DNA from: JABFRG01 sp046351415
Lineage (GTDB): Bacteria; Myxococcota_A; Polyangia; Polyangiales; Polyangiaceae
Assembly (NCBI GenBank): GCA_046351415.1
Contig: JAXLYO010000004.1
Location: forward strand, 434,001 to 498,000
Reading direction: 5' to 3'
Length of the DNA: 64,000 nt
A program made the translations under genes and the position numbers. The notes under the pieces were generated by a model. It was not told where the DNA came from. It did not search any database and was given only the letters and a program-made list of their open reading frames with translations. This document shows positions 1 to 7,282 of the stretch, in pieces (the first letter of the stretch is position 1; every line of letters starts with the position of its first letter).

Positions 1-60
1 ACCACACGCGACGGAGAGAGACATCAACGAAAGTCCGAGAAACCCGATGAGTCGATTCAT
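1..60 (-). CDS. Lipoprotein, N-terminal fragment (runs off left edge)
   Basis: Only the first 20 codons are inside the window. They read from ATG at 60 leftward and give a typical lipoprotein signal: a short basic start (MNRLIG), a hydrophobic core and a lipobox ending SVAC|G, so Cys19 would be the lipidated residue. A perfect AGGAGG ribosome site lies at 68-73 on the same strand, 7 nt before the ATG, which supports a real start despite the tiny length. It faces away from the degraded epimerase at 322. No function can be given because the mature part lies outside. Confidence 0.6.
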   Translation of the reverse strand, partial: MNRLIGFLGLSLMSLSVACG

Positions 61-67
61 TCAGCAT

Positions 68-73
68 CCTCCT
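68..73 (-). promoter_or_regulatory. Shine-Dalgarno site of the left-edge lipoprotein
   Basis: AGGAGG on the minus strand, 7 nt upstream of the ATG at 60. It decides the start of a gene otherwise too short to call. Confidence 0.6.
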
Positions 74-321
74 AGCAACACGCCTCTTGGAACAACGAGC
101 AACAGCTCACCGTTCGCTCTACGTACTCAATGGATGTGTCGCGAGGCAGCTGGTACCAGGCAACGAAGTGAAAACTATGTGCTGAATGCACTCAATGACA
201 CGCGATGCTGCAGGGTGGCGCCCTCGACTGTCTCCTAGCGCTCATCACCCATTGAGGGCGGCCAGCCGCAGATCGATGGGAATGGAGGACCTCCGCCGCG
301 TCCTCCAGTAGGCTGCCCCTC

Positions 322-1295
322 ATGCGAATATTCATGACGGGTGCGACCGGATTCATCGGCAAGCATCTCTGTCGACGACTCGTTGCTGGTGGGCACACGG
401 TCTTCGCGCTCGTTCGCAATCCGGGGAAAACGCGCGGTCTGCCCACGGAAGGAATGCACTACATCGAGGGAGACCTCGCGGTCTTCAAAGACGCGAGGCT
501 CGAGCTCCCAACCTGCGACGTCGTGATTCACCTCGCGGGTGTGGTGACAGCCCCGAACCTCGAAACCTATGAGGAGATCAACTTCGTTGCGGTGAAAGAC
601 CTTGTTCGTTGCATCGAGCGTCAGCGCTGGAAGCCGCGCCGCTTTCTGTTCGCCTCGTCCCTGGCAGCGGGCGGCCCGTCTCTGCCAGGGGAGCGGAAAA
701 CGGAGACAGACCCCGCGGCACCCATCGATGCCTACGGAAAGGCCAAGTGGGAGGCGGAGAAATTCTTGTAGCATGCACCTTTCCCCGCCACTTCTTTCCG
801 ACCCGCCCTCGTATTCGGTCCAGAGGACACGGCAACACTCACCCTCTTTCGAATGGCGAAACGGGGGATAGGCTTCGGGGTGGCGGGCAAGAACGCAGAA
901 ACGAGCTTCGTGTACGTCGGCGATTTGGTCGATGCACTCATCAAGCTGTCGGGCGACCAAACGAATGAGCACCGGACGTACTACGTGAGTTACCCGGAAC
1001 CCGCAGACAATCGCACCCTTTGGCGGGCTCTCGGAAGCGCACAGGACCAAAAGGTTCGCATCGTCCCCATCCCGAAAGCGCGCTTTTCATGACGATGCTC
1101 GTGATGACCGGGCTCTCGAAAGTCGTTCGATTCCAGAATCAACTCGATCGAAAACAATTCGAGCCAATCACCGCAACGGGCTTTGCCTGCTCGAGTGCCG
1201 CTCTGCAGCGGGACTTTTCCTGGACGCCGACGCACGACCTCAGCGCGTCCATTGCCGCCGCGGTCCAGGAATTTCATCGGGACGGGACACTTTGA
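322..1295 (+). pseudogene. NAD-dependent epimerase/dehydratase, broken by stop and frameshift
   Basis: This is an extended short-chain dehydrogenase remnant. The N-terminal piece (322-771) has the Rossmann motif GATGFIGKHL and the YGKAK active-site Tyr/Lys pair. It ends at a TAG at 769-771, but the same frame continues immediately with recognisable epimerase sequence (RPALVFGPED, then SFVYVGDLVDAL) to a TGA at 1090-1092. The remaining C-terminus (KQFEPITATGFACSS, then SWTPTHDL) lies in another frame reaching 1295. So there is one in-frame nonsense codon and one frameshift near 1080-1092. The joined product would be about 320 residues, normal for the family. An inverted repeat GGAGGAC/GTCCTCC (284-290, 300-306) sits just before the ATG. 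Sequencing error is the main alternative. Confidence 0.75.
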
Positions 1296-1763
1296 GCCAC
1301 CGCGCAGCGCGCTCACTGGCATGGAATGCAAAGCTCGACTCACGCTCCCGATTTGCCCCAATTGTGTGGCATGTACATGCATCTGAAGAGCCCTCGCGAG
1401 GCGAGACTGCGGTCGCGAAGTGGTGGTGTTCACGGCGGGATGCGGTTCACGCTGACGAAGACCTAGGCTCGATGCTTACGGCACAGTAATGACATCAGCG
1501 GACAGAGCATCCCCGAGGGAAGGATTCGCTTCTCCCGCGAGATTTCGGGCTCGCGAGGACGAACCCCTGGGCGCCGGGGCCGCGTCCATGCCGCTGCGCG
1601 GAAGGCGACGTCGATGAACTCTTGTTTTTCTACAAGGATCTAGCGTACCAAATGCTCTGGGTGTCGACCCACACGGTCCCATGCCGGACTTCGGGAGAAG
1701 AACGACGAACGACACGCGTTCCTCTCGAGCTCGCAGCGATTCTAACTTTTTCGGAGAACACGG
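1296..1763. other. Intergenic region, no gene recognised
   Basis: This 468-bp stretch lies between the epimerase pseudogene and the cytochrome gene. The open frames in it have no recognisable protein features, and I see no tRNA, repeat or clear terminator. The last bases hold the ribosome site of the next gene (GGAG seven nt before its ATG). It may contain the cytochrome promoter, but no convincing -35/-10 pair was found. Confidence 0.5.
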
Positions 1764-2411
1764 ATGAAGAAGCAGCTTGGACTTGGCGGAATGCTCGCGA
1801 TCGCGGCGCTCTACGCTTGCGGTGGCGGTGAAGGAGCCAAGGTCGTCGACCCGACGGGCGTACCTACGTCCCCCACGGCGTCCGCACTTCCGACGGCTGC
1901 AGGTACGCAAGCACCCGTGCCGTCCGCCTCCGGGAGCGCAGCCTCAGCTTCGGGCTCCATCGGAAACACGCAGCTGGTTCGCGCGAGCACGATGGTGGCT
2001 GATCTCACCGCGATGGGCCTCGACCTCAAGAATCTTCCGGCGCTCGACAAGCTGAAGCCCGAACAGATGCGTAAGGTCATGACGACCTTCACGAAGGCGC
2101 TTGGCTGGCAATGCAAAGACTGCCACGGCACGGGCAAGTTCGAAGCGCCGACGCCGATGAAGAACGTCACCACGCATATGTGGAACGAATTCGTGAAAGG
2201 CATCACGTTCGACGGCGGCGCCCTCTACTGCGACTCGTGCCACCAAGGCAAAGCCAAGTACCTCGACAAGTCCGACAAGAAGGCACTCGGCGCGTGGATG
2301 GACCAAGAGTTCGACAAGAAGATGAAGCGCGGGGGTGCGAATCAGACGTGCGCAACCTGCCACGGTGAGCCGTTCAATCCAGATTTCATGGAAAACTGGA
2401 AGAAGAAGTAG
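1764..2411 (+). CDS. Lipoprotein c-type cytochrome, three haem sites
   Basis: This is a predicted exported, lipid-anchored electron carrier of 215 residues. The signal ends in a lipobox LYAC with Cys19, followed by an Ala/Pro/Ser/Thr-rich linker to about residue 68 that would hold the domain off the membrane. Three CxxCH haem c sites are visible: CKDCH (117-121), CDSCH (156-160) and CATCH (196-200). The spacing and the short helical inserts resemble the small multihaem photosynthetic-reaction-centre-like or class III-like cytochromes, but I cannot fix the subfamily. Start: GGAG seven nt upstream of ATG. It stands alone between a pseudogene and lexA, so its redox partner is not shown by context. 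Mature function is inferred only from the haem motifs. Confidence 0.85.
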   Translation: MKKQLGLGGMLAIAALYACGGGEGAKVVDPTGVPTSPTASALPTAAGTQAPVPSASGSAASASGSIGNTQLVRASTMVADLTAMGLDLKNLPALDKLKPEQMRKVMTTFTKALGWQCKDCHGTGKFEAPTPMKNVTTHMWNEFVKGITFDGGALYCDSCHQGKAKYLDKSDKKALGAWMDQEFDKKMKRGGANQTCATCHGEPFNPDFMENWKKK

Positions 2412-2559
2412 CGCGTTCGTCCCGGAAGGGCCTCCGTGCCTCCCCGGAAGTACTGCACAGGTTCAAAACGCGCAGTCGCACATGTGCAGTGCGACGAAAC
2501 GTTTTACCGCTAAAAATGTCAACGTTTACGGGCGATTACAAACAATCGTGGTCGCAAAG

Positions 2560-2588
2560 TTGACGGCGTGACAGCTGTTCAGTAGGCT
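2560..2588 (+). promoter_or_regulatory. Candidate lexA promoter with a LexA-box half in the spacer
   Basis: TTGACG at 2560-2565, a 17-nt spacer and TAGGCT at 2583-2588 make a plausible sigma-70 promoter. GTTCAG (2577-2582) lies inside the spacer. That hexamer matches the conserved half of the LexA box known from Myxococcus, but the other half is poorly matched here. Transcription would begin only a few bases before the lexA ATG at 2599, so the mRNA may be almost leaderless. Confidence 0.4.
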
Positions 2589-2597
2589 TCTGCCTAC
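2582..2597. promoter_or_regulatory. Perfect palindrome directly before lexA
   Basis: GTAGGC (2582-2587), TTCT loop, GCCTAC (2592-2597): a perfect 6-bp inverted repeat that overlaps the candidate -10 and ends one base before the ATG. It could be an operator or an RNA hairpin. No Shine-Dalgarno sequence is visible at this start. Confidence 0.4.
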
Positions 2598-2598
2598 G

Positions 2599-3279
2599 AT
2601 GCAAGGTCTGACGCAAAGGCAGCAAATGGTTCTGGATTTCATTCGGCAGTCCATTTCTGACCGGGGGTATCCCCCCACGCTCCGCGAAATTGGCGCGCGA
2701 ATGGGCATTCGTTCGACGAACGGGGTGAACGACCACCTCCGGGCGCTCGAGCGAAAGGGCTATTTGACCCGCGAAGACATGAAGTCGCGCGCGCTCCGAC
2801 CGACGACGCTCGGTCGCGTTCCGGGCGCAGGCGCGCCGGGGGCCGAAGGCGGCGAGGCGCTCACGGAAGTCGACATCGACGACAGCGACATGGTCGAGGT
2901 CTCCATCCTCGGACGCGTGGCAGCCGGCTTGCCGATTCTCGCGGAAGAGCAGGTCATCGACACGGTCAAGGTCGACCGTGGGCTCTTGAAGGGCGGCCGC
3001 GAGGTGTTCGGCCTTCGCGTCCAGGGCGACTCGATGATCGACGCCGGTATCCTCAGCGGCGACTACATTTTCGTGCGCAAGCAGCTGACGGCGAGCCGCG
3101 GGGACATCGTCGTCGCGCTCATCGGCGACGAGGCGACGGTGAAGTACTACTACCCGGAGAAGGACTACATTCGGTTCCAACCGGCGAACAAGACCATGGC
3201 GCCCATCCTGGTTCGTGCGGTCGACTTCAAGCCGACGATGCTCCTCGGCGTCGTCGTGGGCGTCTTCCGCAAGCTCTAG
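2599..3279 (+). CDS. lexA: LexA repressor
   Basis: SOS-response repressor and self-cleaving protease, 226 residues. The winged helix-turn-helix covers about residues 1-65 (TLREIGARMGI, then VNDHLRALERKGYL). A Gly/Ala-rich linker (about 74-88) leads to the S24 peptidase domain. The cleavage site is Ala109-Gly110 in VAAGLP. The catalytic dyad is Ser145 (GDSM) and Lys182 (ATVKYYY). Family knowledge: RecA-ssDNA triggers cleavage and derepresses DNA-repair genes. It is a single gene with its own promoter region, in which a LexA-box-like half site suggests autoregulation, and is followed by a clear terminator. All key residues are present, so it should be functional. Confidence 0.97.
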   Translation: MQGLTQRQQMVLDFIRQSISDRGYPPTLREIGARMGIRSTNGVNDHLRALERKGYLTREDMKSRALRPTTLGRVPGAGAPGAEGGEALTEVDIDDSDMVEVSILGRVAAGLPILAEEQVIDTVKVDRGLLKGGREVFGLRVQGDSMIDAGILSGDYIFVRKQLTASRGDIVVALIGDEATVKYYYPEKDYIRFQPANKTMAPILVRAVDFKPTMLLGVVVGVFRKL

Positions 3280-3335
3280 GGTGCATCTCATATCCCGTGC
3301 CATTGGGCACGTCGGAAGGGCCTCCCGCAGCAAAG

Positions 3336-3366
3336 ACGGCGTATCCTTCGGGGTACGCCGTTTCTC
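3336..3366 (+). terminator. Rho-independent terminator after lexA
   Basis: ACGGCGTA (3336-3343), a 10-nt loop and TACGCCGT (3354-3361) form a perfect 8-bp stem running into TTTCTC. It lies 57 nt after the lexA stop. Confidence 0.75.
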
Positions 3367-3494
3367 GTTGGCGCCAAGGTGCGCCGCGTATCAGGTGGAC
3401 CCTGGACAGGCCTCCCGCTGCTGAACTGCCGCTCAGCTCGTTTCGGAACTTTTTTCGCGGCGTTTTCATGGATTTGGTGTAAGCCCCACCCATC

Positions 3495-5207
3495 ATGTAT
3501 CGGCCCGGCGTTCTTGCGCGCATTTTGCCTCTTCTCTGCCTCTTCGGTGCTCTCCTCACGACTCCTTCGGCGTTCGCCCAGGACAAGAAGGCGGAGGCTG
3601 CGGCCAAGGCTCTCCAGAAGAAAGCCATGGGCGATGACTACCTTGCGACCGACTTCGCGAAGGCGAAGGAGAAGCTCGACAAGGCGATCACCACCTGCGG
3701 CACCGACAAGTGCAACGCCAACCTGCGCGCGCTCCTGAAGCGCGACCTTGGCACCGTGCTCATCGTCGGCGGAGCGGACAAGGCTGCGGGGCAAGCAGCA
3801 TTCGTCGAAGCGCTCGCCCTCGACGGCACCATCCAGCTCGACCCCGATTTCAAGACGAAGGAACTCGAAGTCGCGTGGGAGAAGGCGAAGAAGGGCGGCG
3901 GCGCCACGAAGCCCCCGAAGAAGGAGCCCTCGGAGAACAGCGGAAAGCCCGCGCCGGCCGGAGACCCGGAGGGCGACTTCTCGCACACGCCGGTGGATGC
4001 TGCGCAGGTTCGCACGCAAACGCCGATCTATGTAGAATACACGGGTAACGAAGAAGTCGTGAAGGTCATGGCCCGCTACAAGGGCTTCGGTATGAGCGAG
4101 TGGAAGCCGCTCGAGCTCAAGAAGATGGGCCAGAATGGCTGGGGCGCGATGGTGCCCTGCATGGACGTCCAGATCGGCAAGCTCCAGTACTTCCTCCAAG
4201 GCTTCAACGCCCAGAACGATCAAATCGCATCCGGGGGCGACCGCAAGAACCCGTACATCGTCCAGGTGAAGCAGACCGTCGAAGAGGTGCCCACGCTCCC
4301 CGGCGGACAGCCGCCGAAGCAGTGCGCCGACACGGGTGACTGCCCGCCGGACTTCCCGGGCTGCAAGTCGACCGCGAAGAACCAGAACCAAGCGGACGAT
4401 CTCTTGAAATCCGAAGGCGTCGATTGCGACGCCGACACCGAATGCAAGAGCAAGGTCTGCAAGGCCGGCAAGTGCACGGCACCGGAAGAGACTTCCAGCA
4501 AGGATCACTGGCCGCGCATGTGGATCGGCGCGAGCTTCGGCCTCGACTTTCACTTCGTTCCGAGCGCGACCAACGTCTGTAAGCTGAACAGCGAAGCGGC
4601 GCCGATGAACGACGCCAACTACTTCTGTGCCGACCCCGCGACGGGCGGTGGCCCGTATCCGGGCAACGACGCGAGTGGCAAGGCGTCGAAGGCCGAGAAC
4701 GATGCCATTCTCCTCGACAAGTCCAACAAGGTCGAAGGCGGAACTGCCCTTGGCCAGCTCCGGATGATGCTCACGTTCGACTACGCCATCACGAAGAACT
4801 TTCTTCTTGGCGGTCGTTTTGGCGCGGCGCTCTTGAACAGCTATCCCGGAGGTCGTCCCTCCGGTCAATTCGCCCCCATCCACGCCGAAGTGCGCGGCAC
4901 GATCGTGCTTGGCAAGGAAGCCCTCGCCAAGGCGGGCATTGCTCCGTACATCATGCTCGGCGCAGGTGCGAGCACCTTCGAGTCCAAGGTCGAAGTCGAA
5001 GTGAAGCGCCCAGGCTCCAAGATCGTCGACGCGTATGCGGTCGGTGGTCCCGGGTTCGTCAATCTTGGTGGCGGCGTGCGCTACCAGCTGAAGGCGAGCG
5101 AAAAGGTCTTCGTAGCGCTCATCGGTGGCCTCAAGTTCGGCATCGCGATGGGCAACAACGTGATGCCGCATCTCGGTCCCGAGCTCGGCATGCAAGTCGG
5201 CTTCTGA
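3495..5207 (+). CDS. Secreted protein with C-terminal barrel-like domain, function unknown
   Basis: 570 residues. A Sec signal peptide (MYRPGVLARILPLLC, then SAFA|Q) is cleaved after about residue 28. Residues 30-140 are Ala/Lys-rich and helical with TPR-like spacing, followed by a Pro/Lys linker. The middle (about 285-350) is Cys-rich (TGDCPPDFPGC, then DTECKSKVCKAGKC), suggesting disulphides. The C-terminal 200 residues alternate Gly and hydrophobic residues and end in an aromatic (GMQVGF), as outer-membrane beta-barrels do. I infer an envelope protein anchored in the outer membrane with a periplasmic N-terminal part. The type is common in Polyangiales, but I recognise no named family. A 40-nt gap separates it from the aminotransferase. 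Confidence 0.8.
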   Translation: MYRPGVLARILPLLCLFGALLTTPSAFAQDKKAEAAAKALQKKAMGDDYLATDFAKAKEKLDKAITTCGTDKCNANLRALLKRDLGTVLIVGGADKAAGQAAFVEALALDGTIQLDPDFKTKELEVAWEKAKKGGGATKPPKKEPSENSGKPAPAGDPEGDFSHTPVDAAQVRTQTPIYVEYTGNEEVVKVMARYKGFGMSEWKPLELKKMGQNGWGAMVPCMDVQIGKLQYFLQGFNAQNDQIASGGDRKNPYIVQVKQTVEEVPTLPGGQPPKQCADTGDCPPDFPGCKSTAKNQNQADDLLKSEGVDCDADTECKSKVCKAGKCTAPEETSSKDHWPRMWIGASFGLDFHFVPSATNVCKLNSEAAPMNDANYFCADPATGGGPYPGNDASGKASKAENDAILLDKSNKVEGGTALGQLRMMLTFDYAITKNFLLGGRFGAALLNSYPGGRPSGQFAPIHAEVRGTIVLGKEALAKAGIAPYIMLGAGASTFESKVEVEVKRPGSKIVDAYAVGGPGFVNLGGGVRYQLKASEKVFVALIGGLKFGIAMGNNVMPHLGPELGMQVGF

Positions 5208-5247
5208 TCGGTCGACAGCGCGAGGCGGCGGCCGTAGAGTCGTTCGC

Positions 5248-6438
5248 ATGGCGCGGCGCTCGAATACTGCGAAGCCCACACGCCCCGGCGTGTTCGCGGA
5301 GCTCCAGGTGCACATCGACGCGCGCATTCAGCGCGGCGAGCCGATCATCCCGCTGCACATCGGCGACACGTACCTCGCTCCGCCAGAGGGAGCCTTCATC
5401 GACCGTCAGGTCGTCGTCGCCTCGGACTATGCTTACGGTCCCACCGCAGGCCTTCGCCCGCTGAGGGCTGCGATTGCCGAGAAGCTAGGTCGCGTCAAAG
5501 GCGCACCCCCCGTCGATCCCGATCACGAAGTGCTCGTGGGTACGGGTGGCACGCACGCGTTCTTCTGTGTTGCGAGCGCCCTGCTTGGCGAAGGTGACGA
5601 GGTCATTTTGGCCGCGCCCTATTGGCCGCTCACACCGGGAGTGTTTTCGTCGGTGGGGGCCGTGACGCGGGAGGTCTCGATCACGACGAGGTGGCTGCGC
5701 GGCGAGTCATTCGATCTCGCTGACGCGCTCGCTACGGCACTGACCCCGAAGACGCGCGCGATCTACTTCGCTTCGCCGAATAATCCGGACGGAAAAGTGT
5801 GGAGCGCGAGCGACCTCGAGCGTCTCGCTGCATTCGCTGAAGAGCACGACCTGTGGGTCTTCGCGGACGAGGTCTATGCCGACCTCGTCTACGAGGGCGC
5901 GCACGTGTCGATGCGCACCATCGGAGGAGGGCGCCTTCACGATCGCGTCATCGTCATTCACTCCCTTTCGAAGAGCTATGCGCTCGCTGGCCTGCGCATC
6001 GGATACGTCGTCGCCCCACGTGCAGTCATCGAAGCCGCCCGCCGCATTTCGGTGCATACGTCATTCAATGTGCCGACGCTGCTTCAGCGCTCGGCCATCG
6101 CTGCGCTTCAGACAGGGGACGCTTGGCTCGAAAAGGCACGCACGACCTACGCGAGCGCACGCGAGGTCGTGCGCAGCGAACTCGAACGAGAGGGCATCCG
6201 GGCGGTTTCTGGCGAGGGGGCGACCTATTTCTTCGTCGACGCGACAGACGCGCTTCGGGGGCGGCCGCTTGCCGTCCTTCTCGAACGTGCCCTCGCCGAA
6301 GGTGTCCTCATCACGCCGGGAGAAGCATCGGGGGCGGAGTACACCGCATGGGCACGCATTTGTATCACCGCGTGTCCTCCCGAATCCTTGAAGGAAGGCA
6401 TTCGATCACTTGCGCGGGCGTTTCGAGCGCTCGAATGA
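5248..6438 (+). CDS. Pyridoxal-phosphate aminotransferase, class I/II
   Basis: 396 residues, fold type I aminotransferase. Visible landmarks are GTGGTHAF near residue 107 (phosphate-cradle region), FASPNNPDGKVW (the SPxNPxG motif), FADEVYADLVY (Asp that contacts the PLP ring nitrogen) and HSLSKSYALAGLRIGYV with the Schiff-base Lys242. A C-terminal Arg in WARICITA would bind the substrate carboxylate. The reaction is transamination of an alpha-amino acid; the exact substrate (aspartate, alanine, aromatic) cannot be read from sequence. The downstream methyltransferase is 15 nt away and probably co-transcribed, but the pair does not point to a known pathway. Confidence 0.93.
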   Translation: MARRSNTAKPTRPGVFAELQVHIDARIQRGEPIIPLHIGDTYLAPPEGAFIDRQVVVASDYAYGPTAGLRPLRAAIAEKLGRVKGAPPVDPDHEVLVGTGGTHAFFCVASALLGEGDEVILAAPYWPLTPGVFSSVGAVTREVSITTRWLRGESFDLADALATALTPKTRAIYFASPNNPDGKVWSASDLERLAAFAEEHDLWVFADEVYADLVYEGAHVSMRTIGGGRLHDRVIVIHSLSKSYALAGLRIGYVVAPRAVIEAARRISVHTSFNVPTLLQRSAIAALQTGDAWLEKARTTYASAREVVRSELEREGIRAVSGEGATYFFVDATDALRGRPLAVLLERALAEGVLITPGEASGAEYTAWARICITACPPESLKEGIRSLARAFRALE

Positions 6439-6453
6439 AGGAGGAATGGCGAC

Positions 6454-7116
6454 ATGAGTCGAGAACGCGTTCGCACGATGGCGCACGAAGCGATTGCTCG
6501 AGGTGAGCCCACGGCATGGTTCGAGCGCCTATATCAGGAAGCGGCCGGCGACCCGACGAAGGTGCCTTGGGCCGATCTGCGTCCCAACCACCGTCTCATC
6601 GAGTGGTGCATGCACAACCAAGTGAAGGGGGAGGGGCGCTCTGCTTGTGTCGTCGGAGTCGGGCTCGGGGACGACGCAGAAGCGCTTTGCGCGGTGGGGT
6701 TCAACGTGACCGCATTCGACGTGTCGGAGACCGCCATTGCGTGGGCCAAGAAACGCCATCCGAGTTCCGTCGTGCGCTACGAGGTTCTCGATCTCTTCGA
6801 TGCGCCGCGTCACTACGCACAAGGTTTCGACTTCGTGTTCGAGGCGTACACCATTCAATCGATGCCACTCTCGTTGCGAGTGCGCGCACTCGAGGCACTC
6901 GCCGCAATTGTCGGCCCAAAGGGCTCGCTTTTGCTCGTTGCGCGCGGGCGAAACGATGACGCTCCACCCGAAGGACCACCGTGGCCGCTCTCGCAGAAAG
7001 ACCTCGCAGTGCTCGAGCAAACCACGCTGAAGCGCACGTACCACGAGCCTTATCGGGAGCCCGGCGACGAGGGTGTCGAGCGCTTCGCCGCAGAGTATCG
7101 TCGAGACTCGGTCTAA
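6454..7116 (+). CDS. Class I SAM-dependent methyltransferase
   Basis: 220 residues. The SAM-binding Rossmann motif I is VVGVGLGDDAEAL (66-78), followed by an acidic residue ending strand 2 (TAFDVSETAIAWAK, about 87-100) and the motif IV region DFVFEAYTIQSM. The layout resembles the thiopurine-methyltransferase/TehB-like branch acting on small molecules, but that is a guess. The start ATG follows GGAGG by about 8 nt. It lies 15 nt after the aminotransferase gene, implying one transcript. Substrate unknown. Confidence 0.85.
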   Translation: MSRERVRTMAHEAIARGEPTAWFERLYQEAAGDPTKVPWADLRPNHRLIEWCMHNQVKGEGRSACVVGVGLGDDAEALCAVGFNVTAFDVSETAIAWAKKRHPSSVVRYEVLDLFDAPRHYAQGFDFVFEAYTIQSMPLSLRVRALEALAAIVGPKGSLLLVARGRNDDAPPEGPPWPLSQKDLAVLEQTTLKRTYHEPYREPGDEGVERFAAEYRRDSV

Positions 7117-7282
7117 AGCAGCGGCGAAGGCCCAGCGACCGCGATTGGGCGTCGCTCCGTCGGCGGAGAAAGACGCCGGTCGGGAGGCCGCGGGCAATCG
7201 TGTCTCCCTGCTTGAACTCTCGCGTCGTCTATCCCGAATAGATGGAAAAGCGCGCGGGATACGCGGTAAGAAAGAGGCCACC

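Noticed and set aside
1359..1375. Possible sigma-54 promoter (TGGCAT...TGCA) in the 1.3-1.8 kb gap
   Set aside because: The spacing between GG and GC is one base short of the -24/-12 rule, and no gene follows at the right distance.
3288..5327. Long leftward open frame (679 codons) opposite the barrel protein
   Set aside because: It is rich in Arg, Leu, Ala and His with no domain, and the forward frame has a signal peptide and beta pattern.
7073..7282. N-terminal extension of the M2 peptidase
   Set aside because: It overlaps the methyltransferase gene, has no signal sequence, and would hide the lipoprotein signal that starts at 7283.
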